Source: a virus
IMG/VR virus record: IMGVR_UViG_3300025759_000300
Coordinates: 1 to 35,053 of that record
Direction: 5' to 3' (one strand)
DNA length: 35,053 nt
Below are positions 13,913 through 20,919 of the stretch, piece by piece. Positions within the stretch are counted from its first letter, which is position 1; every line of letters starts with the position of its first letter. The notes below the pieces were generated by a model. That model searched no databases and was not told where the DNA came from. It was given only the letters and a program-made list of their open reading frames with translations. The position numbers and the translations under genes were made by a program.

Positions 13913-14036
13913 GCAAAGTACCATGGCTATCGCACAGGCAAGCGTTACACTTGGTCTGTTACACATGGGCATTTTACGTGTAACACGTGTAACATCATTC
14001 CTGGAGCGAGTCGCATGGTTCATACCTGGCGGTTTT

Positions 14037-14060
14037 TAAAAAAAGCCCCATTGCGGGGCT
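14037..14060 (-). terminator. Intrinsic terminator for the leftward mini-operon
   Basis: Read on the minus strand, AGCCCC-GCAAT-GGGGCT (14060-14044) is followed directly by a run of seven T (14044-14038). It lies 13 bases after the stop of the 35-residue membrane gene and shields the TGTWACA array from transcription coming from 14,622. No T run follows on the plus strand, so it acts leftward. Confidence 0.85.
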
Positions 14061-14073
14061 ATGATAGTAGTGA

Positions 14074-14181
14074 TTACTTAGATTGGAAGAAGATAAAGAG
14101 TCGGACGACTCCATAGATTTGAACTGCTAACAGAATAGATAACAGTGAGAGGAAGATAGTTCCTGCGGTCTCTAACATCAT
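14074..14181 (-). CDS. 35-residue membrane microprotein
   Basis: The product MMLETAGTIFLSLLSILLAV... has one hydrophobic span of about 22-28 residues and ends FFQSK. AGGAGG precedes a double ATG (14181 and 14178). The first ATG overlaps the upstream stop as ATGA and the second has the better 6-nt spacing, so the protein may be 34 residues. It is the last gene before the terminator. No family is known. A small membrane-acting or lysis-timing peptide is a guess. Confidence 0.6.
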   Translation of the reverse strand: MMLETAGTIFLSLLSILLAVQIYGVVRLFIFFQSK

Positions 14182-14387
14182 TCACCTCCTTGTAAAGGAA
14201 GTTCAGGTTGATGTGGTCGATCGGACTTGGTGCGTTGGACTTTGTATCCATCTTGAACCATGTCGATTGCTTTATGACCGAGGGCTAGTGCTTTGCCTGT
14301 CCCTCTCAGTAGTAATCGCCCACCTTTGTAGGTGAGCGATATGGCGTCTCTAGTAACGCCGACGATAGTAGTTTTAGGATTAGCCAT
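14178..14387 (-). CDS. Small basic hypothetical protein of the mini-operon
   Basis: A 69-residue protein starting MANPKTTIVGVTRDA. The ATG at 14387 follows AAGGAGG at 11 nt. Upstream in-frame codons to 14507 overlap the preceding gene and read as low-complexity. It contains a glycine-rich stretch YKGGRLLLRGTGKALALGHK and a polar end. The charge suggests nucleic-acid or membrane-surface contact, but nothing specific is seen. It overlaps the preceding gene by 8 nt. Confidence 0.6.
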   Translation of the reverse strand: MANPKTTIVGVTRDAISLTYKGGRLLLRGTGKALALGHKAIDMVQDGYKVQRTKSDRPHQPELPLQGGE

Positions 14388-14622
14388 TTGCTGCTGCCTC
14401 CTTCTTATCTTCTTGTTGGAAGATGAAGATAGGTTCGACTTTACCGTCAACCACGAGCGGTTGAAAGTTAGGACGAAGCGTGATGCTTGCTCCGCCGTTA
14501 GATGCAAAGCCGATGGTTGTCCAACCGGGGTTCATCTGAGCCACTCCGTTCTCATCTACTTTAAGGTTGCCCTCTTCATCCTTAGCGGGGAAGGGACGTT
14601 TTACTTTAGCTATATATTTCAT
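14380..14622 (-). CDS. Small hypothetical protein, first gene of the mini-operon
   Basis: An 80-residue protein starting MKYIAKVKRPFP at 14622, where GGAG lies 6 nt upstream. The longer frame to 14748 would run through hairpins and is rejected. The segment WTTIGFASNGGASITLRPNF followed by GKVEPIFIF resembles a small plasmid/phage protein type with pattern W-x-x-I-G-x-A-x-x-N-x-x-G, of unknown function. The match is from memory and weak. It is probably transcribed from a promoter between 14625 and 14720. Confidence 0.6.
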   Translation of the reverse strand: MKYIAKVKRPFPAKDEEGNLKVDENGVAQMNPGWTTIGFASNGGASITLRPNFQPLVVDGKVEPIFIFQQEDKKEAAANG

Positions 14623-14654
14623 GTTTACTCCTGTGTATATATAGTTAGTGTTCC

Positions 14655-14715
14655 AATGAGCCAGTCTCATTAGAATCAAGAGACTACCTACGACACATGG
14701 ACCACTGTCCATGTG
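14655..14715. repeat. Two hairpins upstream of the leftward mini-operon
   Basis: AATGAG (14655-14660) pairs with CTCATT (14666-14671) around CCAGT. CACATGGAC (14694-14702) pairs perfectly with GTCCATGTG (14707-14715) around CACT. They lie in the divergent gap 14623-14891 between the mini-operon and the virion operon, so they may be operators or transcript hairpins. Confidence 0.5.
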
Positions 14716-14736
14716 CGATGACCGACGTTTTTCTGG

Positions 14737-14777
14737 ACAAGGTTCCAAAGCTAAAAAATTAGAAACAAGGTTCCAAA
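14737..14777. repeat. 13-bp direct repeat ACAAGGTTCCAAA, two copies
   Basis: ACAAGGTTCCAAA occurs at 14737-14749 and 14765-14777, 28 bp apart. This is close to three helical turns, so a dimeric protein could bind both on one face. It sits in the divergent control gap ahead of the terminase genes and could be a regulator or terminase recognition site. Confidence 0.5.
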
Positions 14778-14787
14778 ATCGGAAATC

Positions 14788-14819
14788 GGGGAAGGGGGTG
14801 GCCGAATAGGCGGAAGGGG
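14788..14819 (+). promoter_or_regulatory. G-rich tract upstream of the virion operon, possible packaging site
   Basis: G runs of 4, 5 and 4 occur at 14788-14791, 14794-14798 and 14816-14819 in an otherwise AT-rich genome, with shorter GG pairs between. The tract lies just upstream of HNH and terminase genes, where cos or pac sites of many phages lie. It could also favour G-quadruplex formation. No cleavage site can be read from sequence alone. Confidence 0.25.
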
Positions 14820-14847
14820 AGACAATGTATGAGCGATATAGTATAGT
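14819..14847 (+). promoter_or_regulatory. Candidate rightward promoter of the virion operon
   Basis: GAGACA (4 of 6 to the -35 consensus) at 14819-14824 and TATAGT (5 of 6 to -10) at 14842-14847 are separated by 17 bp. It faces the HNH and terminase genes in the only long gap upstream of them. A phage-specific promoter or activator could be used instead. Confidence 0.4.
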
Positions 14848-14891
14848 ATTTTCAAAAAAAATTTCTGAGAAAAAATTTCCAGAAAAAATTT

Positions 14892-15371
14892 ATGACAACC
14901 AAAGTTTGCGATCGGTGCAAAAAAGAACTGGATCTTTCTAGATTTGTTCAAGAGAAGTTGAAATCTGGAAATGGCACTTACCCACGTAATGTTTGCAAAA
15001 CATGTACCGTCGACCTTCGACAACGGAGATCGAGCGGGGACCCCAAACGTTTTCTACGACACGTGTTCAACAGTCTAAAAAACAAGCGCAAAGATACTTG
15101 CGAATGGGACCTTAGTGTTGAGGATCTTTTTGAATTGTGGGAAGAACAAGAGGGCCGTTGTGCGTTGTCCAATAATATTATGACGTGGAAAAAAGGTGGG
15201 GGCTACCATGATTTTAATGCTAGCGTTGACCGAATCCAGCCTGACGGTCCGTATACCAAGATGAATTTACAGCTAGTTTGCTACCGAGTTAACATCATGA
15301 AACACGTGCTCGATGATCACGAGCTCTATTGGTGGTGCAAGAATATCGTGACAAATAGAGAGGAATACTAA
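14892..15371 (+). CDS. HNH endonuclease upstream of terminase
   Basis: A 159-residue protein with two CxxC pairs (C6/C9 and C35/C38) forming a probable zinc-binding N-terminus, then a basic linker (RQRRSSGDPKRF). The C-terminal nuclease region has LWEEQEGRCAL near 82-92, DRI at 113-115, N125 and N134 in NLQLVCYRVNIMK. This is the pattern of HNH nucleases with an S-x-D-R-I-x-P-x-x-x-Y core. HNH proteins encoded next to terminase are needed for cos cleavage in several phages, but free-standing homing nucleases look similar. No ribosome site precedes the ATG; the leader is three A-tract/T repeats, so initiation is unusual. Confidence 0.8.
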   Translation: MTTKVCDRCKKELDLSRFVQEKLKSGNGTYPRNVCKTCTVDLRQRRSSGDPKRFLRHVFNSLKNKRKDTCEWDLSVEDLFELWEEQEGRCALSNNIMTWKKGGGYHDFNASVDRIQPDGPYTKMNLQLVCYRVNIMKHVLDDHELYWWCKNIVTNREEY

Positions 15372-15386
15372 TATAATTCAATTTAC

Positions 15387-15908
15387 ATGCGTTTATTAGA
15401 CGAAGACAGACCTACAGAAATAACCGAACAGGATAGAGCGGAGTTTCAATCCCACCTACCTTATGCCGGATTACACCTAAACGAGCTTTCTGTTCAAGAA
15501 GAAAGGTTGGTGTTATTTCATTTACGCGGTATGACAAAAGCAGCCGCTGGGAGAGCTGCGGGTTATAGAGACGTAGACCGTGTTTACTCTTTATTTAAAA
15601 CAGAAAAATTACAAAAAGCTCTAACCTACTTACGCAATGAAATGCGTGAAGAAGTTAAGTTTGATAAAAACACAGCAACGGGAATGTATTTAGAAGCGCA
15701 CCGTAAATCGGCGACCGCGACTGAAGAAAAAAATGTTGTCGATTCGTTGTGCAAGCTCCACGGTCTATTTATGCCTGAGAACGCAACGCAAATAAATATA
15801 AATGTGGATAAAGTAGAACAGTTGGAAAGGTTGTCTGATGCAGAGTTGTTAAAACTTGCGGGGGCAGATACAAAATATTTAGAGCCAGCTAATGACACAA
15901 AAGACTGA
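15387..15908 (+). CDS. terS: Terminase small subunit
   Basis: The 173-residue protein has an N-terminal helix-turn-helix-like block (LFHLRGMTKAAAGRAAGYRD, about 47-66) followed by helical segments and KLHGLFMPENATQININV near 129-146, typical of phage small terminases that recognise the packaging site. It lies directly before the large subunit, overlapping it by 17 nt. It lacks a clear ribosome site before the ATG. The role is to bind phage DNA and recruit the large subunit. Confidence 0.8.
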   Translation: MRLLDEDRPTEITEQDRAEFQSHLPYAGLHLNELSVQEERLVLFHLRGMTKAAAGRAAGYRDVDRVYSLFKTEKLQKALTYLRNEMREEVKFDKNTATGMYLEAHRKSATATEEKNVVDSLCKLHGLFMPENATQININVDKVEQLERLSDAELLKLAGADTKYLEPANDTKD

Positions 15909-17538
15909 ATGCCAAAGATGTAAAGGGTTGTATCATGAAACCCTTATATTGTTAGATGATATATGTGTTTACTGTAGGGCGGACGAGGCTGAGAAAGTGC
16001 CTGAGCCCCAGTCGAGGTCTGAACCGGTTCAAGCGAAACAAGAAGACTTATCCGCACAAGTAAAAGCGGAACAAGAACTAGCAAAAAGAATCTTAGCACG
16101 TAAAAGGTTACTCCCATTTGTTGAACGTTTTAATCCAGATTATTTAGCCGGCTGGGTACACAAAGATATCTGTCAAAGATTAGAAAGATTTAGTGAGCAA
16201 GTAGCAAATAAAGAATCACCTAGATTGATGCTCTTTATGCCACCGCGACACGGTAAATCTACTTTAGCCAGTGTTGCATTCCCTGCTTGGCATTTGGGTC
16301 GACATCCTAATCACGAGTTTATAAGTTGCTCGTATTCAGGTTCTCTTGCAATGAATTTTTCAAGAAAAGTTCGTCAACTACTTAGAGAACCAGTATATAA
16401 AAATGTGTTTGAAAAATCTAGGCTAGATAAAGATTCTCAGTCAATTGAATCGTGGCAAACGACTCAAGGTGGTGGTTATGTTGCGGCGGGTGTTGGCGGA
16501 GGTATTACTGGTAAAGGTGCACACGTAATGGTAATTGATGATCCAGTAAAAAACCGTGAAGATGCAGAATCCGATAACAACCGCGAAGCGACCTGGGATT
16601 GGTATACATCAACTGCTTATACACGTTTATCACCCGGAGGCGGCATACTTGTAATTTTGACAAGATGGCATGACGATGATTTAGCGGGTCGATTATTAAA
16701 ACAAGCAGAAGAAGGTGCGGACCAATGGGAAGTAATTAAATATCCAGCGATTGCAGAAGTTGATGAAACTTTTAGAAAATATGGTGAAAGTTTACATCCA
16801 GAAAGATATAATGTAGATGCGCTCGAGCAGATAAGGAAAGCCATCGGCCCCCGAGATTGGTCTGCTCTGTATCAACAGAATCCAGTATCCGACGAAGGCG
16901 ATTACTTTAGCCGAGACATGATCCGTTATTACGAAGATGAAGATATTGAATATGCACAACTTAATTACTATTGCGCGTGGGACCTTGCGATCGGGCAGCG
17001 TGACCGGAACGATTATTCAGTTGGTATTGTTGTCGGGGTCGATGAATATGATAATTTATTTGTTGTTGATGTCGTTCGCGGAAAGTATGATGGCTTTGAG
17101 TTAGTTGAACAGATCTTAGACTTGTATGAAACTTGGCGCCCAGGTATAGTGGGCATAGAACGAGGGCATATTGAAATGGCCCTAGGGCCCTTTTTGCAGA
17201 AGCGTACTAGAGAACGGGGATTAAGCGAAGCGTACTTTAAAGACCTAAAAGTAGGTCGTAGAGACAAAGAAGCAAGAGCACGTGCAATCCAAGGTAGAAT
17301 GCAACAAGGTATGGTATACTTTCCAAAGGACGCTGTTTGGACTGGAACCATGGTTGCAGAACTTTTACGTTTTCCAAATGGAGCCCATGATGACCAAGTC
17401 GATGCATTGGCATGGATAGGTTTAATGATGACAGAATTTGCTACTTTCTATGAACGACCGGAGCATGTTCCATCTTGGAGAGATAAGTTAAGACATTTAA
17501 CTAAAGGCGATAAACATAAATCATCGATGAGCGCTTAA
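15892..17538 (+). CDS. terL: Terminase large subunit with N-terminal zinc ribbon
   Basis: The 548-residue packaging motor and nuclease has Walker A PPRHGKS at 117-123, Walker B VMVIDD at 212-217, and the coupling segment ILTRWHDDDLAGRLL at 255-269. The nuclease domain shows D364 in CAWDLAIG, E423 in GIERG and D500/D501 in GAHDDQVDA. It pumps DNA into the prohead through the portal and cuts it. Unusually, it opens with a four-cysteine ribbon (C7, C10, C25, C28) followed by an acidic linker, before the ATPase. The start overlaps the small subunit and the end overlaps the portal by one base (TAATG). Confidence 0.95.
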   Translation: MTQKTECQRCKGLYHETLILLDDICVYCRADEAEKVPEPQSRSEPVQAKQEDLSAQVKAEQELAKRILARKRLLPFVERFNPDYLAGWVHKDICQRLERFSEQVANKESPRLMLFMPPRHGKSTLASVAFPAWHLGRHPNHEFISCSYSGSLAMNFSRKVRQLLREPVYKNVFEKSRLDKDSQSIESWQTTQGGGYVAAGVGGGITGKGAHVMVIDDPVKNREDAESDNNREATWDWYTSTAYTRLSPGGGILVILTRWHDDDLAGRLLKQAEEGADQWEVIKYPAIAEVDETFRKYGESLHPERYNVDALEQIRKAIGPRDWSALYQQNPVSDEGDYFSRDMIRYYEDEDIEYAQLNYYCAWDLAIGQRDRNDYSVGIVVGVDEYDNLFVVDVVRGKYDGFELVEQILDLYETWRPGIVGIERGHIEMALGPFLQKRTRERGLSEAYFKDLKVGRRDKEARARAIQGRMQQGMVYFPKDAVWTGTMVAELLRFPNGAHDDQVDALAWIGLMMTEFATFYERPEHVPSWRDKLRHLTKGDKHKSSMSA

Positions 17539-19655
17539 TGGCAGAGTACAAAAAAACTAAAAAGAAACTGGATGCGGCGGAAGAACTAAATCTTGCTCGT
17601 CGTCAATGGGAAGCCTATACCCGAGCTAGAGACAATGGTCATGATGACTATATTGAAATGGCAAAACAATGCGACGCTTTTTATCGCGGAGAACAATGGG
17701 ACGAAGCTGACATGGCAGCGCTCGACGACCAAGGTCGACCCGCGTTAACAATCAACACAATTTTACCTACTATTAATACTGTTATTGGTGAACAAAGCAC
17801 CAGACGTGCGGATGTACAATTCAAACCGCGGGGATCTGGTATGCAAGAAACTGCTGACTTGCTAACAAAACTTTTCATGCAGATTTCTGATAACAACAAA
17901 CTCGATTGGATAGAATCACAAATTTTTTCTGATGGTTTAATTCAAGACAGAGGGTGGTTTGATGTAAGAATAGATTTTTCTGATCACATACAAGGGGAAG
18001 TAAGAATTACACCCAAAGACCCACTCGATATTATTATTGATCCAGATGCAAAAGAATATGATCCTAGAACTTGGAATGAAATTTTTGAAACAAAATGGAT
18101 GAGCATAGATGACATAGAAGAAATCTATGGACAAGAAAAATCAGATAAGTTAAGAGTTATTGCAGAAGTTGGATCTACCTTAGGCGCAGATTCAATTGAG
18201 TATGAAGAAGAAAGATATGGTGATACATATAGTGGCGAATACTCAAGTGACTATCCAAATAATCCAGAAGAAGCAAAAGCAGTAAGATCAATTCGTGTTA
18301 TAGAAAGACAACATTATAAATTAAAAGAATGTATGTTCTATGTTGATCCTGTTACGGGCGATCAAAGAGAAGTTCCATATAATTGGAGTGAACGCAAACG
18401 GAAAAAGTTTGCTGATGATATGGGTCTTTATATTATTACTAAGACCATTAAAAAAGTTAAGTGGACTGTAACAGCAGACACAGTCGTTTTATTTGATGAC
18501 TGGTCTCCCTATGATCATTTTACTTTGGTTCCTTATTTTCCATATTGGAGAAGAGGTAAACCTTTTGGCATGGTAAGAAACTTAATTTCACCACAAGAAC
18601 AACTAAACAAAATTTCATCTCAAGAACTACACATTGTAAATACAACTGCGAACAGTGGTTGGGTAGTTGAGTCAGGCTCTCTTACAGGAATGACAGCAGA
18701 TGATTTAGAAGAACACGGTGCGGAAACTGGTTTAGTCCTCGAGTTTAATCGAGGCTCTACTCCCCCAAGTAAGATCCCCCCAAACCAGATTCCCACCGGC
18801 CTGGATCGTATAAGCCAAAAAGCGGCTATTAATATAAAAACAATTAGTGGTATTTCTGATGCCATGTTGGGAACCGATAGCCCTGAGGTTTCTGGTATTG
18901 CCATTCAAGCAAAACAGAACCGTGGTGTTTTAATGATTCAAGTTCCTTTAGATAACTTAAGGAAAACACGACAGTATTTAGCAGAAAAAATTCTAAACTT
19001 AGTACAAAAATATTATACGGAAGAAAGGGTTGTACAAATCACAGATGAAAACGACCCCCGTAAACCAAAGGTCCCGGTTAAAATAAACCAAATGACACCC
19101 GAAGGTAATATTATTAATGATCTTACTCTAGGTGAATATGAAGTAATTATTGGAACAGCACCTTCTAGAGATAACTTTGAAGAAACACAATTTGCACAAG
19201 CCATTGAGCTTAGAAAAGCGGGTGTACCAATTCCGGATGACTTAATTATTGAATACTCTCATTTATCTAAGAAAGCAGAAATTGCAGAACGTATTAGACA
19301 AATGCAAGGAATGGCTCCACCTACTGAAGCGGAAGCTGCATTACAACAGTTCCAGGCTGAAGCCGCAATTACACAAACACAACTTGAGATTGCCAGACTT
19401 GAGGCTGAGGTACAAAACCTACAGTCTGTTACACAGTTAAATATGGCTAAAGCCCAAGGTGAAGCTAGCGAACCACAAGTAAAAGTGGCAGAGCTACAAA
19501 GCAAACTTCAAATGAAGAGAGAAGAACTTGACTTACGAGAAAGGTTATCTGGTATGACCAACGAAGTAAGAAAAGAACAAAGTGAAACTACTGCAGCAGC
19601 AAAAATTGCTACTGCGGCCATGAAACCAAACCAAGGAGGTAGAAGAGATGGCTAA
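17538..19655 (+). CDS. Portal protein, P22-like
   Basis: The 705-residue protein begins with a charged helix, then YRGEQWDEADMAALDDQGRPALTIN (near 49-73), the hallmark N-terminal block of P22-like portals, followed by INTVIGEQSTRRADVQFKPRG. The length is close to P22 gp1 (725 residues). The C-terminal part from about 590 to 690 is a Gln/Glu/Ala-rich helical or coiled-coil stretch, consistent with the barrel of P22-type portals. It forms the dodecameric DNA gate and binds the terminase. The start overlaps terL by one base and the end overlaps the scaffold gene by 8 nt. Confidence 0.92.
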   Translation: MAEYKKTKKKLDAAEELNLARRQWEAYTRARDNGHDDYIEMAKQCDAFYRGEQWDEADMAALDDQGRPALTINTILPTINTVIGEQSTRRADVQFKPRGSGMQETADLLTKLFMQISDNNKLDWIESQIFSDGLIQDRGWFDVRIDFSDHIQGEVRITPKDPLDIIIDPDAKEYDPRTWNEIFETKWMSIDDIEEIYGQEKSDKLRVIAEVGSTLGADSIEYEEERYGDTYSGEYSSDYPNNPEEAKAVRSIRVIERQHYKLKECMFYVDPVTGDQREVPYNWSERKRKKFADDMGLYIITKTIKKVKWTVTADTVVLFDDWSPYDHFTLVPYFPYWRRGKPFGMVRNLISPQEQLNKISSQELHIVNTTANSGWVVESGSLTGMTADDLEEHGAETGLVLEFNRGSTPPSKIPPNQIPTGLDRISQKAAINIKTISGISDAMLGTDSPEVSGIAIQAKQNRGVLMIQVPLDNLRKTRQYLAEKILNLVQKYYTEERVVQITDENDPRKPKVPVKINQMTPEGNIINDLTLGEYEVIIGTAPSRDNFEETQFAQAIELRKAGVPIPDDLIIEYSHLSKKAEIAERIRQMQGMAPPTEAEAALQQFQAEAAITQTQLEIARLEAEVQNLQSVTQLNMAKAQGEASEPQVKVAELQSKLQMKREELDLRERLSGMTNEVRKEQSETTAAAKIATAAMKPNQGGRRDG

Positions 19656-20700
19656 AAAAGAAGAGACCAATGAAGTGATTATGGAGGCTATGCCAGGAGG
19701 TGAGCCTATTAAAGAAGAAGACGTTAGTTTTGACGTGGATCTTAATTTTGAAACCGTAGAAGAAGAGGAATCTGATAATGAAGAAGTCAAGGAAGAAACT
19801 GACGCACCTGCAGAAGAAGAAGTTGTTGAAGAAGAACCTGAAACATCAGAAGAAGAAGAGGCACCTGCAGAGCCAGAAGCTGTTAGCGAAGAGGGAGTGG
19901 ATGAAAACAGCGAAGCAGATGCATCACCAGATATTCAGCCAGCTGAGGGAAGCGATGAAAACGTTGCCCAAGAAGTAGAACAACCAAAAGCACCCATGGT
20001 GCCTAAATCTAGGTTAGATGAAGTGCTTGCAAAACAAAAAGCATTACAAAAACAACTAGATGAGGCTAAAGCAGCACAAGAACAAGTGCTAGAAAACGCT
20101 CCTGAGTATGATTTTGGGTCAAAAGAAGCTGAATATCAGCAATTAGTACTTGATGGCGAAGCAGAAAAGGCCGTAGCGCTTAGAACTGAGATTAGAAACG
20201 CTGAAAAAGAGCAATTTATGTTTGAAGTTCAAGCAAAAATGGGTCAAACAGTGCAAAAAAACCAAGAAATGACTGAATTACAGACAAAAGCAGCTGAAAT
20301 AGAAGCTACTTTTCCTGTTTTAAACGAAAATAGTGCTGATTTTGATGTTGATTTACAAAATGAAGTAGTCGAATTGCGAAATGCTTTTATGTCTCAGGGT
20401 TATACACCCGCTGATTCATTAACTAAAGCAACTGAATACACTTTAGCAGCAAAAAGACCAGAATTGTTAAATTCAACAGAAGTAGCAGAGGCCCCAAAGG
20501 TAGACGAACAAGTTGTGCAGAAGAAAAAAGTAGCTAATATTAATAAAAAACTAAAAGCTGCTGATTCTCAACCACCTTCTATGAAAGGAGAGTCTGCTAA
20601 AGGGGATAAAAAAATAGATTTAAATATGTTATCTGACGATGAGTTTAGCGCACTTCCAGAGGAAACTTTGAGAAGAATGCGTGGTGACTTTGGTATGTAG
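19648..20700 (+). CDS. Capsid scaffolding protein (probable)
   Basis: A 350-residue, extremely acidic protein. Residues about 25-100 are Glu-rich (runs such as EEEVVEEEPE), then a helical Lys/Gln region (VLAKQKALQKQLDEAKAAQEQ near 128-148), more coiled coil, and a basic patch near 296-306. Acidic, helical proteins encoded between portal and capsid are typical scaffolds, which guide prohead assembly and then exit. Family membership is not visible from motifs, so the call rests on composition and position. GGAGG lies 10 nt before the ATG. Confidence 0.85.
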   Translation: MAKKEETNEVIMEAMPGGEPIKEEDVSFDVDLNFETVEEEESDNEEVKEETDAPAEEEVVEEEPETSEEEEAPAEPEAVSEEGVDENSEADASPDIQPAEGSDENVAQEVEQPKAPMVPKSRLDEVLAKQKALQKQLDEAKAAQEQVLENAPEYDFGSKEAEYQQLVLDGEAEKAVALRTEIRNAEKEQFMFEVQAKMGQTVQKNQEMTELQTKAAEIEATFPVLNENSADFDVDLQNEVVELRNAFMSQGYTPADSLTKATEYTLAAKRPELLNSTEVAEAPKVDEQVVQKKKVANINKKLKAADSQPPSMKGESAKGDKKIDLNMLSDDEFSALPEETLRRMRGDFGM

Positions 20701-20726
20701 TTGGTATAACATATAAGTAATTCGTC

Positions 20727-20829
20727 CGTCAAAACGATATTTGACGCAGGTCGTTCTGCTAAAACAACGTTTTCGCCTGCCACGGCGTAAATCTGGCTGG
20801 AGTCGTGTCCGTAAAAACACGAAAACGTT
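20727..20829 (+). promoter_or_regulatory. Structured leader between scaffold and capsid genes
   Basis: In the 219-bp gap 20701-20919, CGTCAAA (20727-20733) pairs with TTTGACG (20740-20746) around ACGATA. AACGTTTTCG (20766-20775) pairs perfectly with CGAAAACGTT (20820-20829), with CGTGT/ACACG nested inside. The gap is otherwise gene-free, and the capsid ribosome site is about 80 bases further on. It may set the high expression of the capsid gene by RNA processing, stability or a separate promoter. No good promoter hexamers were seen. Confidence 0.5.
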
Positions 20830-20919
20830 TCCCAACGATAAAGGGTACACGGGTAAGTAGTCGGCCCAGAAAAGCGACTGGTTAGTTTAACTTTAATCTT
20901 AAATTTGGAGGATGCCATT

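Larger units (their letters stand above)
13679..13994. promoter_or_regulatory. Cluster of TGTWACA sites: origin or operator array
   Basis: Ten exact TGTAACA/TGTTACA heptamers begin at 13679, 13718, 13727, 13750, 13795, 13802, 13887, 13957, 13979 and 13988, with near copies at 13879 (TGTAACG) and 13943 (CGTTACA). Two abut head to head as TGTTACATGTAACA (13795-13808). Others are close tandem pairs 8-9 bp apart (13718/13727, 13879/13887, 13979/13988). The array lies in the longest gene-free stretch of the window (13600-14073), upstream of the main leftward gene set. Iterated sites like this bind replication initiators or cooperative repressors. Which applies here is not known, and no candidate binding protein is recognised nearby. 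Confidence 0.75.

Noticed and set aside
13895-14116. 73-codon plus-strand frame ending in the terminator region
   Set aside because: It crosses the TGTWACA sites and the leftward terminator and lacks a ribosome site.
14749-15023. 90-codon minus-strand frame over the HNH gene start
   Set aside because: It is antisense to a well-supported nuclease gene and its Phe-rich C-terminus derives from the A-tract leader.
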